In this document: piece by piece, positions 25,849 through 33,599 of the stretch
Layout: each line of letters opens with the position of its first letter
Numbering within the stretch: position 1 is the first letter of the stretch
Source of the DNA: Planctomycetaceae bacterium
GTDB lineage: Bacteria; Planctomycetota; Phycisphaerae; Sedimentisphaerales; UBA12454
Direction: 5' to 3'
DNA: 64,000 nt
Assembly (NCBI GenBank): GCA_021371795.1
Contig: JAJFVK010000006.1
Coordinates: 148,032-212,031 of the forward strand
Made by a program: the position numbers and the translations under genes
The notes under the pieces: generated by a model
What the model was told of the DNA's origin: nothing
Databases searched by the model: none
What the model saw: only the letters and a program-made list of their open reading frames with translations

Positions 25849-26629
25849 TTTCTATATTCAATATAACAATGGTACTGCTATTTATCTTCCTGCTTATGTT
25901 AAGTATTTTAGATATGTCGAAAAAGAAATTGTTGATTTTCTTTCGCAACAAAAAGCTCTGGAGATAATAGTTCCTAAAATTATTTCGTCAGTTGATGTGC
26001 AAAGACTAGAGCAGTGTAACCCGCGATTTTATAAAGAATGGGACAAAGAACAATTGAGTGTTTATACGAAAACAGGACAATTTGTTGGTTATCTTGCCCA
26101 TTGGCAATGTGAACCAGTTTATAAAGTATTAGGCCAATTGCTTAAATATTCTAATGATTGTGATCCACAAGTGTTTTACGATAATAGTGGTTTTTCTTAT
26201 CGTTATGAAGAAACTAATGATATTTTTAGATTTGATGAATTTAGGCGCATTGAGATTTTTTTGGTCGGTTCCGTTATAAAAATTAAATCTTTTCGTGATA
26301 TGTTATTGAATTTTTTAAAAAATCTGGTGTTACCAAATTATTCTGAGATTGTATTTAAGCCAGATGAATCCTTTGGCGGAAAAGAAGAAGTTGTTGATTT
26401 GGAGGTTGTTGCTGATGGTCGTAGGATAGAAGTGTGTGGTTCTCATGTCCATTATTGTACATTCAAAAATGCAATAGGAATACTATTGGGAGAAAACATA
26501 ATAACTGCTTGCATTGGGATTTCTCTTTCCAGATTAGCCATGCTATTAACTTTACGAGAACAGATAGCTTCAAAATGCATTAATGCAAAAGATGAGAATC
26601 AAGTATTAAATTGTCCGCGTAGTATGTAA
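25835..26629 (+). CDS. Class II synthetase-like protein, zinc SerRS / amino acid:carrier protein ligase type
   Basis: 264 aa, overlapping the previous gene by 14 bases. Motif 1 is IIVPKIIS (residues 44-51). Motif 2 is SYRYEET then IFRFDEFRRIEIFLVG (121-145), close to the 'ERxDEFHRIEIVWxG' block of methanogen-type SerRS. Motif 3 is CIGISLSRLAM (226-236). C92 in QCEPVY, E140 in RRIEIF and C226 in motif 3 occupy the places of the Cys-Glu-Cys zinc ligands of methanogen-type SerRS and bacterial aa:CP ligases. The tRNA-binding N-terminal domain is missing, as in aa:CP ligases. It probably forms aminoacyl-AMP; the acceptor is unknown, and no carrier protein is seen nearby. Confidence 0.78.
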   Translation: MAQNDFYIQYNNGTAIYLPAYVKYFRYVEKEIVDFLSQQKALEIIVPKIISSVDVQRLEQCNPRFYKEWDKEQLSVYTKTGQFVGYLAHWQCEPVYKVLGQLLKYSNDCDPQVFYDNSGFSYRYEETNDIFRFDEFRRIEIFLVGSVIKIKSFRDMLLNFLKNLVLPNYSEIVFKPDESFGGKEEVVDLEVVADGRRIEVCGSHVHYCTFKNAIGILLGENIITACIGISLSRLAMLLTLREQIASKCINAKDENQVLNCPRSM

Positions 26630-26997
26630 AAAGTCATTCGAGCTTAAAATGTTTTTATTGAAGGACTTATGATTTTTCGAAAAGTCTTTTTTTGGTACAG
26701 GTTTTTATTATAATGCCGAGTTTTCAAAACGGAATTGATTAGATTACGAAGACTTAACCTTGGACAATGCTGTTGGTAATACTTGCAGGTTGGATAAACA
26801 GACACCAGCAGGATATGATGGATAGGATGACTTTTTACAAGGTACTATAGCAACCTAATTGGCTCAAATTTTCGCTTGTCCTAGGCTTGCCGGTATGTCC
26901 TAGTTTGCCTCAATTTGCCGCATTTTGCCACTTTCAAAATCACTCGTAAAATCATAAGTGTAATACAGATAAGGAAATACGACTCAAGACCGGTTGC
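26630..26997. other. Right-end noncoding region of the island
   Basis: No gene seen. It contains a weak GACTT/AAGTC hairpin with seven T (near 26663-26692) that may end the synthetase-like operon, the right copy of the 16-bp terminal repeat, another GTCCTAG at 26896, and several TTTGCC words near 26914-26935. Probably attP arm DNA. Confidence 0.55.
26874..26889 (+). repeat. Terminal 16-bp repeat, right copy
   Basis: GCTTGTCCTAGGCTTG, same orientation as 12087-12102. A related TATGTCCTAGTTTGCC follows at 26894. Candidate integrase arm sites. Confidence 0.65.
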
Positions 26998-27043
26998 GGC
27001 TCATAACCCGGAGGTCGTAGGTTCGAATCCTGCCCCCGCTATT
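26998..27043 (+). repeat. attR: 3' fragment of tRNA-fMet
   Basis: Exact 46-bp copy of 11968-12013, covering the anticodon loop to the end of the tRNA. The 5' half of a tRNA is absent upstream, so this is not a second tRNA gene but the distal attachment site of the island. Confidence 0.93.
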
Positions 27044-27054
27044 GACGTAAATAA

Positions 27055-27091
27055 GGCAGTCGCAACGACTTAGTTGCAGCTGCCTTTTTTT
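27055..27091 (+). terminator. Rho-independent terminator beyond attR
   Basis: The 12-bp stem GGCAGTCGCAAC / GTTGCAGCTGCC (10 pairs matched) with loop GACTTA is followed by seven T. Before the island arrived this would have ended the tRNA-fMet transcript. Confidence 0.8.
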
Positions 27092-27227
27092 GTTTTTTGG
27101 CCGGTGTAACTAAATTGTAACTATTTTTAGTGAAATCAGCCGTCAATCACCCGCCTGTAAGCCCAAAAAAATCCTGCCAAAGACAACTTCTGATATGCTT
27201 TAAGTTAAGCGTGGAAGGAAGGCTGTT

Positions 27228-27412
27228 ATGGCTTGTCTTTACAAAAGAAAAGATAAATACTGGCTTAGCTATTATTGCGGCAACAGGCAAATGCAGAAGT
27301 CGCTTAAAACAAGCGACCTCAAAGTTGCCAATTCCAAGAAAAAAAGAATCGAATACGAGCTTTCACTTGGCGACCTTCATGTCGCAAGCAAATTGCATCT
27401 GCCGGTAATACT
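27228..27412 (+). pseudogene. Second tyrosine integrase, 5' fragment (interrupted by IS66)
   Basis: Encodes MACLYKRKDKYWLSYYCGNR and continues to LHLPVI, an AP2-like arm-binding N-terminus. The frame runs to the IS66 left end at 27413; joining 27412 to 29888 gives an uninterrupted reading ...HLPVILEAFCKHLEATR. The gene sits immediately right of attR and reads away from the tRNA, as expected for the integrase of an element that entered the same tRNA earlier. Confidence 0.85.
27405..27412 (+). repeat. IS66 target-site duplication, left copy
   Basis: GTAATACT, repeated at 29880-29887. Eight bases is the duplication length known for IS66-family elements. Confidence 0.88.
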
Positions 27413-27491
27413 GTATCATTCCGGCCAAGTGCATCTTGCAGAGTTCTTTGAAAAGTGAATAATGTACCTCATGATTTAATTGGAGCATATC

Positions 27492-27845
27492 ATGAGCATG
27501 GAACAAAAATCTGATACAGACCAACAGCAGTTCTGGCAGATGGCAATCGAAACCTGGAAATCCAGCGGTCTTTCCGTACGGCAATTCTGTGCCAATGAAA
27601 AAATAACAGAAGCATCGTTTTATAGCTGGCGGGAAAAACTTACTTGTGGCGGCAATAATGAAAATAAGCATGATAAACCAAAGTTTTCGGAATCAGAATT
27701 TATAGAGGTTACAATTCCACAGAATAATTCTGCTGCCATAGAACTTTTGCTGACATCCGGCAGTGTTCTAAAGATTCCTGCTGGTATTGACGCCAAAACA
27801 TTAACTACCATTATTTCAGTTTTACATCAGACGAACTTATGCTAA
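27492..27845 (+). CDS. tnpA: IS66 accessory protein TnpA
   Basis: 117 aa from ATG 27492 (GGAG 7 bases upstream; a TTG at 27480 is less likely). FWQMAIETWKSSGLSVRQFC and ASFYSWREKL form the HTH typical of the IS66 OrfA group. It overlaps tnpB by 7 bases. Needed with TnpB for transposition in studied IS66 elements. Confidence 0.9.
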   Translation: MSMEQKSDTDQQQFWQMAIETWKSSGLSVRQFCANEKITEASFYSWREKLTCGGNNENKHDKPKFSESEFIEVTIPQNNSAAIELLLTSGSVLKIPAGIDAKTLTTIISVLHQTNLC

Positions 27846-28195
27846 CGCTTCCATCATCGGTAAAGATATTCATCTACTCGCAGCCTGCCGATATGCGTTC
27901 AGGATTTAACAGACTTTCGATGCTTACGGAAAGTTTTATGCTCCAAGACCCATTCAGCGGACATCTGTTTGTATTTTTCAACAAGGAAGGCGATAAGTGC
28001 AAAATTCTTTTCTGGGACAGAACCGGTTTTGTCATCTGGTACAAACGACTGGAGGAAGGAACTTATGAAAAGCTGCCTTGTGAAAACAAACCCTCTATCG
28101 AAGTTGATGTCGCCAAACTTACCTGGATACTTGAAGGTATTGATTTATTCAAAACGAGAAGACGCAAACGCTATCAAAGAGTTTTGAGTTCTTAG
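27839..28195 (+). CDS. tnpB: IS66 accessory protein TnpB
   Basis: 118 aa. The family signature YSQPADMRSGFNRLSML near the start, then HLFVFFNKEGDKCKILFWD and GFVIWYKRLEEGTYE, identify the IS66 Orf2 family. The C-terminus IDLFKTRRRKRYQRV is basic. It is followed by a 104-base AT-rich spacer with AGTTCTTAGTTTTTAGTT-type low-complexity sequence. Confidence 0.93.
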   Translation: MLTLPSSVKIFIYSQPADMRSGFNRLSMLTESFMLQDPFSGHLFVFFNKEGDKCKILFWDRTGFVIWYKRLEEGTYEKLPCENKPSIEVDVAKLTWILEGIDLFKTRRRKRYQRVLSS

Positions 28196-28299
28196 TTTTT
28201 AGTTCTGAGTTATTGAAAATAGGAATAATTTTTTAAATTATTCTTCATTTATACGACATTTGGCTTGCTTTTACTGCATTTGCTGTTATATTCATATTC

Positions 28300-29844
28300 A
28301 TGTCAGGGACGACCAAAATAACATCAGAAACATCTAAAGAGAACCTTCCGAATGATACTGATACCCTAAAGGAAATGGTACTTACTCTGCTTGGTCAAAT
28401 CGATGATTTACAGGGGCAGTTATATTATCTCAAGCGTCAGTTGTTTGGCAAAAAGAGTGAAAAGCTCAATCCCGCACAGCGTTTATTATTTGAAAACCTG
28501 TATGATGAAGTTAAGGCAAAGCTCGAAGAGCAGAAGCAGTCGAAGCCGGAAGTCGTTAAAAACCGAAAGAATGAAAATCATAAAGGCAGGAATCCACTGC
28601 CTGCCGACCTGAAACGCGAAATCATTCCTATCGAGCCGTCAGAAGAAGAAAAGTTCTGCGATATACACAATAAGCCGAAGAAGTTTATCGGCACTGAAAA
28701 AACAGAAAAGCTCGAATATGTTCCGGCCTCTTTTTTTGTTAAAGTATATGAACGTGCCAAATACGCCTGCGATGAATGCCAGGGCAACATTTCCATAGGT
28801 GAACTTCCTCCGATGGTTGTTGATAAGGGGTTAGCATGTGAAGGACTGCTTGCACATATAATAACGAGCAAGTATTGCGACCATGCCCCGTTGAACAGAC
28901 TTGAAGGTATATTTAAAAGAAGCGGCGTTGATATAAATGTATCGACGATGTGCGACTGGGTAGGAAAATGTTCTGACTTACTTGAACCTTTGGTAAAACG
29001 GATGCATCAAAAAATACTCGAATCACCAAAGATAAATTCGGACGATACATCGATACCTGTAAAGAATCCAAACCGCAAGGGTTCTACGTATAATGGTTAT
29101 TTATGGGTATATATTGACAATAAGAAAAACGTAGTTTTTGACTTTACTCCGACACGATCGAGAGAGGGGCCAATAAAATTCCTTGGAAAATATTGCGGTA
29201 AACTGCAGGCCGATGCATACAACGGCTATAATGAATATTTTATGACATCCGGAGCAACGGAGATAGGCTGTCATGCGCACGCTCGCAGAAAATTTGAATA
29301 TGCAGTTGATAGCGATCCAGTCAGAGCTGCACGATTGATGGTATTGTTGGGCAGGCTTTATGAAATTGAAAAACGTGCGAAAGAAGAAGAATATAATAGT
29401 GATAAGTTGCTCGAAGTCAGACAAAAAGAAGCCAAGCCAATACTGAATGAAATTAAGGCTGTTTTCAATGAATACAAAGATTGTGTGTTGCCGAAAAGCC
29501 CGATGGGTAAAGCGATTACATATTCATTGAATCAGTGGGAAGCTCTTTTGAGATACCTGGAAGACCCGACCCTGTCCATAGATAATAATATTTCTGAAAG
29601 AGTTCTACGGATGGTAGTAATCAGAAGGCTCAATTATATGTTCGCCGGCAGTGAAGCTGGGGCAAGACGAGCGGCAAATATTTATAGTCTCGTAGCCAGC
29701 TGCAAATTAAATGAAATTGACCCATTTGCATATTTTAGAGATGTTCTTGTCCGCATCAGCACTCACCCGGCCGACAAAATTGACGACCTACTGCCGAGCA
29801 ATTGGAAAAAACCTGAAAAAACTGCCGACAAGGCCGCCGCATAA
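28300..29844 (+). CDS. tnpC: IS66 transposase TnpC
   Basis: 514 aa DDE transposase. The N-terminal leucine-rich coiled coil (LLGQIDDLQGQLYYLKRQLF) and the KKSEKL motif lead to a zinc-binding segment (CDIH, YACDECQG) and the catalytic core: D in INSDDTSIPV, D in LQADAYNGYNEYF and E in SIDNNISERVLRM. The C-terminal IS66 tail (LVASCKLNEIDPFAYFRDVL) is present. Full length. Confidence 0.95.
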   Translation: MSGTTKITSETSKENLPNDTDTLKEMVLTLLGQIDDLQGQLYYLKRQLFGKKSEKLNPAQRLLFENLYDEVKAKLEEQKQSKPEVVKNRKNENHKGRNPLPADLKREIIPIEPSEEEKFCDIHNKPKKFIGTEKTEKLEYVPASFFVKVYERAKYACDECQGNISIGELPPMVVDKGLACEGLLAHIITSKYCDHAPLNRLEGIFKRSGVDINVSTMCDWVGKCSDLLEPLVKRMHQKILESPKINSDDTSIPVKNPNRKGSTYNGYLWVYIDNKKNVVFDFTPTRSREGPIKFLGKYCGKLQADAYNGYNEYFMTSGATEIGCHAHARRKFEYAVDSDPVRAARLMVLLGRLYEIEKRAKEEEYNSDKLLEVRQKEAKPILNEIKAVFNEYKDCVLPKSPMGKAITYSLNQWEALLRYLEDPTLSIDNNISERVLRMVVIRRLNYMFAGSEAGARRAANIYSLVASCKLNEIDPFAYFRDVLVRISTHPADKIDDLLPSNWKKPEKTADKAAA

Positions 29845-29879
29845 TTTTTTTGCAGGGGTGTATTTGCCCGAGACCTTAC

Positions 29880-29887
29880 GTAATACT
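29880..29887 (+). repeat. IS66 target-site duplication, right copy
   Basis: GTAATACT, matching 27405-27412. Confidence 0.88.
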
Positions 29888-30926
29888 TGAGGCGTTCTGC
29901 AAACATCTTGAGGCGACAAGGACATTTAAATCTTTTAAGAATGATATCAGCAGGCTAAGGACATTCTTTGGCACTATTTGTGATTCACTTCAATTGGGTT
30001 ATCCCGGTAAAAAAGAATGCAAACAAAAATTGAAAGACAAGTATGATGGAGAGCATGTCAAAGCAGAATTTCTCGAAGATATTGGGCCAGAGGCAATCAA
30101 TAACTTTATCTCCAAGAGAATAGAATTAAACAACTGGTCGCCAAAATCAGCTAATTTGCTGCGGCAGATTTTGCATAAGCTTTTTGCATATGCTATAAAA
30201 CATCACGGCTTTCGTTCACGAGACAGACGCTATCCAAACCCTGTTACTTATGTTGAAAGATATAGAGAACCTGCAACTGTGATAAGATTTCTTTCCTTAA
30301 AACAGATAGATGAGCAATTAAAAGTTTTGGAAAAGTTTCCTGTTATGCATGCGCTTTGTGCAACATATATTTATGCAGGCTTAAGAAGAGAAGAAGCACT
30401 ATGGCTGACAAAGGAAGATATTCTTTTAGATAAAAGGCTTATTAAAGTACAGGCCAAAACAATTGATGGTAAATTCTGGCAGCCTAAAACAAAAAGCAAT
30501 CGTGTTGTTCCAATAAGTAGTGCCCTTTATGAAATATTACAAAGCTATAAATCATCAGGCTCTAAATGGTTTTTCCATTCACCAGAAGGAAAGCAGTGGA
30601 ACCCTGATAATTTTTCAAATGACCTGCGGGAGATAAATAAGAAAAATAACCTTGAATGGTCATGCCTTGATTTTAGGCATACATTCGGAAGCCACCTTGC
30701 ACAAAAAGGGGAATCGCTTTATAAGATTTCAAAATTGATGGGCAATTCTCCTGAGATTTGCAGAAAACATTATGCAGCCCTGATTCCGGAAGAAATGGCG
30801 GATGTCGTAGAATTCACAGAAAAAACTCCCGTTATTCAAAATGATAATGAAACACAGGAGCTTTTAAGGGAATTACTTTCAGAAATCAAAGGCAAAGGGA
30901 ATCCCAAAATCAAAATCTCAAGATGA
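29888..30926 (+). pseudogene. Second tyrosine integrase, 3' fragment (catalytic domain)
   Basis: Continues the gene broken at 27412. It contains the core-binding domain and the catalytic domain with R in YIYAGLRREEALWL, LDFRHTFGSHLAQKGE, and the nucleophile Y in RKHYAALIPEEM; the second conserved His is Asn (LMGNSP). The fragment is open from 29850 because the IS66 end reads in frame, but a product lacking the first 62 residues would not bind arm sites. Probably inactive since the IS66 insertion. Confidence 0.85.
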
Positions 30927-30939
30927 TCTGTTAATCGGT

Positions 30940-31716
30940 GTGTTCCAGAATAACATTCTTGATGAGGGCAGGCGATGTTGGACTTTGAATTATGCTAATG
31001 AGTTTCATATGGATATTCTACCTGCCATCCCTGATTATGAAAAACTGAATGATGCCATACTCGTAACCGACAAAAAATTACGAAATTGGCAACATAGTAA
31101 TCCCAAAGGATATGCTCGTTGGTTTGCAGAGAGAATGAAAGCTATTTTCCAGAATAGGAAAATAGCTCTTGCTGAATCCATAAAAGCAAACGTTGAAGCC
31201 GTACCGGATTACAAAGTTCGTACACCGTTACAAAGAGCTGTTCAAATCTTAAAATGGCATCGTGATATATATTTTAAAGATAAAGATAACAAACCCATAT
31301 CAATTATCATTACCACTTTGGCGGCTCAAAGTTATCAAAATGAAACCGATCTGTTTGAAGCATTAACAAATATAGTGAATGTTATTTCAGATATCAAACG
31401 GCTTAAAAATGTCAGCAGCGGTTATTACTATATTCCTAATCCTGTCAATCAGGATGAAAATTTTGCTGATAAATGGAATGAGAATCCGGCTCTTCCATTG
31501 GCCTTTTTCAAATGGCTGGAACAACTGAAAGCTGATTTTGGTACCGCTTCAAGCCAGAGGGATGTATATAAAATTGCCGAAGCTTTGAATCCTGCATTTG
31601 GAGCAGATATTGTTGAAAAAACACTTCAGAAATATGGTTATGTAGATAAAAAGCCGATTAAAAGTTATCCTGAAGTGACGTTTTCTGCCAGACCCAATAA
31701 GCCATGGTCAATATAA
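30940..31716 (+). pseudogene. CBASS-type CD-NTase, N-terminally truncated
   Basis: 258 aa from a GTG 14 bases after the integrase stop. It starts inside a CD-NTase: CWTLNYANEFHMDILPAIPD (residues 13-32) carries the third catalytic carboxylate (D25), then SNPKGYARWFAERM, TPLQRAVQILKWHRDIYF and PISIIITTLAAQSY, and ends SARPNKPW. The helical and C-terminal parts look intact, but the nucleotide-binding GS and the first two acidic residues (normally about 60-90 residues earlier) are absent; that space is occupied by the integrase gene. It is therefore probably unable to make a cyclic nucleotide. It is followed directly by the E2-like gene. Confidence 0.82.
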
Positions 31717-31717
31717 T

Positions 31718-32443
31718 ATGAATGCCGAAGTTTTAAATAAACATTTCAACAGGTTAAAACAATTATACCCTAGTCTAAGTTTAATAAAAAAGATTAATGG
31801 CGAGTGTTCAATAACAGGTAATATAAGCTTTACTGTGAAACACGACGGTAAAGTAGTCAGGGATGATTATGATATTGAAATTATGATTCCTGATGATTAC
31901 CCGTTATGTCCTCCAAAAGTTATTGAAACAAACGACAAAATTCTACGTTGCCCCGATAATCATATAAATGATGATGGAACATTTTGTTTTGGTGCGCCCT
32001 TGGCAGTTAAGCAGACCTTTGTACAAAAACGCGATTTATTGTGGTTTGTTCAGGAACAAATTGTGAGATTTCTTTTTAACCATAGTTATAAGCGTGATTA
32101 TGGAATTAGACCAGATGGTGAATTATCGCACGGTCCCGAAGGGCTGCTTGAGTATTATTATGAGTTATTTCAGACTCAAGACAATATTACAGTACTGGAA
32201 TTTCTCCGTCTCTTGTCTCAAGATCGATACAATGATCAAAATTTATGTCCTTGCGGCAGTGGAAGAAAAATTCGAAGATGTCACTATAGGCTCATAAAAA
32301 ATATCAGAAAGTTATATAAGCCGGAAGAATTTCAATGTGAATTCAGTTGGATTATATCCTTTCTAAATTACAAAGATTATTTTAAAGCATCTTTAATGTT
32401 TTCCCAAAATTCAGTTGCTCCATTTATCCAACCTTCGAGATAA
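31718..32443 (+). CDS. E2 ubiquitin-conjugating-like protein with SEC-C zinc motif
   Basis: 241 aa, starting one base after the CD-NTase stop. The E2-like core is residues 25-125: YDIEIMIPDDYPLCPPKVIE, then NHINDDGTFCFGAPL, placing C90 at the E2 active cysteine and H82 in the HxN-like position. A SEC-C zinc knuckle CPCGSGRKIRRCH (177-189) follows. In short type II CBASS, E2-like proteins act on the CD-NTase C-terminus; the adjacency to a CD-NTase supports this. No E1-like or JAB protease gene is present, and the partner enzyme is truncated. The 3' end overlaps the opposite-strand RHH gene by 67 bp. Confidence 0.78.
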   Translation: MNAEVLNKHFNRLKQLYPSLSLIKKINGECSITGNISFTVKHDGKVVRDDYDIEIMIPDDYPLCPPKVIETNDKILRCPDNHINDDGTFCFGAPLAVKQTFVQKRDLLWFVQEQIVRFLFNHSYKRDYGIRPDGELSHGPEGLLEYYYELFQTQDNITVLEFLRLLSQDRYNDQNLCPCGSGRKIRRCHYRLIKNIRKLYKPEEFQCEFSWIISFLNYKDYFKASLMFSQNSVAPFIQPSR

Positions 32444-32829
32444 GCTTCTTGATCAAAAGCGGGGTCATCGGATTCCAAATTTTTAATTTTATCCTCCAAC
32501 CAATTATCCCAAACATTGGTGGTATAAATATTAACATTATTACAAACCACTTGGATAATTTCATCGTAGCTCATACTTTTGGCGTCATCTTGTCCTTCTT
32601 TATACCCTTCTTCCGTATAGATTTTACCATGTTCAGCTTTTTCCAATCTTAATCGCTCAATAATTTTATTCATGTCTTTTGTCTCCAAATTTTTAATTCT
32701 TAATTCCTGTAGAGAGACCTTGTGTTGCAAAGCCTCCTGACAAACGCCTGATATATTGAATGAATCTTTAACCGTCTGAAGCCTTTTAAAAAGGTCATCA
32801 CTTATTGTAATATTTATTCGTTCTGACAT
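32377..32829 (-). CDS. Ribbon-helix-helix (CopG-like) protein
   Basis: 150 aa. RINITISDDLFKRLQTVKDS at the N-terminus is the strand plus first helix of a CopG/MetJ-type DNA-binding domain. The acidic C-terminal 100 residues (YDEIIQVVCNNVNIYTTNVW, DPAFDQEAYLEGWINGATEFW) could bind a partner, as in antitoxins, but no toxin gene adjoins it. The start at 32829 has AAGGA 8 bases upstream; an ATG two codons earlier is possible. Confidence 0.75.
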   Translation of the reverse strand: MSERINITISDDLFKRLQTVKDSFNISGVCQEALQHKVSLQELRIKNLETKDMNKIIERLRLEKAEHGKIYTEEGYKEGQDDAKSMSYDEIIQVVCNNVNIYTTNVWDNWLEDKIKNLESDDPAFDQEAYLEGWINGATEFWENIKDALK

Positions 32830-32835
32830 ACACAT

Positions 32836-33177
32836 ATTCCTTTAATTATTTAAATATATACATATTATATAAATTAAATACACACTGTAAAGAAAAAAAA
32901 CGTAAAAATATGTATGTTTTTTGTTTTTAACAAAATGAAGCGGTATAAGTATATGTTTAATAAATGGTTATATATGATTTCAGACCTGTAGAAATAGGAA
33001 AGACGCCGGATTTCAAAAAATAATTATATCGGAATTTGAAAGAATATACGGACAAAATTCATTTTTAAGGCTAAACGACGCTCGGGTTGTCAACACGACA
33101 GTCGTCTGAAAAATGGTACAGGTGAGATGAGAAATGAGATTCCCTAAGTTCCGCAAAGTGACAAACATAATTTTTAA
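32836..33177. other. AT-rich noncoding stretch at the end of the older element
   Basis: No gene found on either strand. It holds the RHH promoter region and a small GC-rich patch near 33072-33112 with TGTC/GACA and ACGAC/GTCGT complementary words. No further copy of the tRNA 3' end was seen here, so the right end of the older element is not defined. Confidence 0.5.
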
Positions 33178-33295
33178 AAAAACAACTTAACCTATTTATT
33201 TCTAATTCATAAACATATATCTATTAGCCGTCTTGGTTTTGCATCAAAGGCAGTTTTTTTAATTGACAACAAATTTGTTTTTGTATAATTAATCC
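33178..33295 (+). repeat. About 118-bp direct repeat R1 with promoter-like end
   Basis: About 80% similar to 33384-33501. Shared words are TATTTATTTCTAA, TCATAAACATATAT, TTTTGCATCAA, GGCAG, AACAAATTT and TTGTATAATTA. R1 has TTGACA (33263-33268) 15 bp before TATAAT (33284-33289), a slightly short-spaced sigma70-like pair. Confidence 0.75.
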
Positions 33296-33383
33296 GATAA
33301 TGGGTGTCTATAACTTGTTTATTGTTAATAGTTTACGCCTTTATTTTTTTTAGAAGTTTCACAAGAAAATATATAAAATTAAA

Positions 33384-33501
33384 AAAAATAACTTGACTTA
33401 TTTATTTCTAAGTCATAAACATATATTTATTGGACATCTTGTATTTTGCATCAACGGCAGCTCTCTTAATTAATAACAAATTTAATATTGTATAATTATG
33501 A
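33384..33501 (+). repeat. About 118-bp direct repeat R2 with promoter-like end
   Basis: Degenerate second copy of R1, offset by about 206 bp. TATAAT is at 33491-33496 (within TTGTATAATTAT), while the -35 position has drifted to TTAATA. It is the nearer promoter candidate for the 1920-aa secreted protein, giving a leader of about 95 nt. Confidence 0.75.
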
Positions 33502-33540
33502 GCAAAACATTTTCAATTTTGATCATCTCGGCAATAACTA

Positions 33541-33558
33541 CACACGCAGAGCCGTGTG
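33541..33558 (+). promoter_or_regulatory. Leader hairpin before the 1920-aa protein
   Basis: CACACG-N6-CGTGTG, a 6-bp exact stem followed by GTTTTCC. It lies in the presumed 5' leader about 40 bases before the start codon and could stabilise or attenuate the mRNA. Confidence 0.45.
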
Positions 33559-33599
33559 GTTTTCCTTTAATTAAAAATTTTAAAAAAGAGAGGTGAAAC

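Larger units (their letters stand above)
27413..29879 (+). mobile_element. Complete IS66-family insertion sequence
   Basis: 2467 bp between 8-bp duplications. The ends are GTATCATTCCGGCCAAGTGC on the left and, reverse-complemented, GTAAGGTCTCGGGCAAATAC on the right, an imperfect inverted repeat matching at about 14 of 23 positions. It carries tnpA, tnpB and tnpC in the usual order with an overlap between the first two. All three frames are open, so it may be active and recent. Confidence 0.93.

Noticed and set aside
26998..27043. Second tRNA-fMet gene
   Set aside because: Only the 3' 46 bases match; the upstream sequence cannot form acceptor 5' strand or D arm, so it is an attachment-site copy.
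27130..27408. 92-codon frame overlapping the integrase 5' fragment
   Set aside because: A shifted reading of the integrase N-terminus; the 27228 frame has the integrase pattern and joins across IS66.
33511..33565. Cyclic-di-GMP (GEMM) riboswitch
   Set aside because: ACGCAGAGCC and CGGCAA resemble GEMM words, but the P1b stem and GAAA loop are absent; only a simple hairpin is supported.
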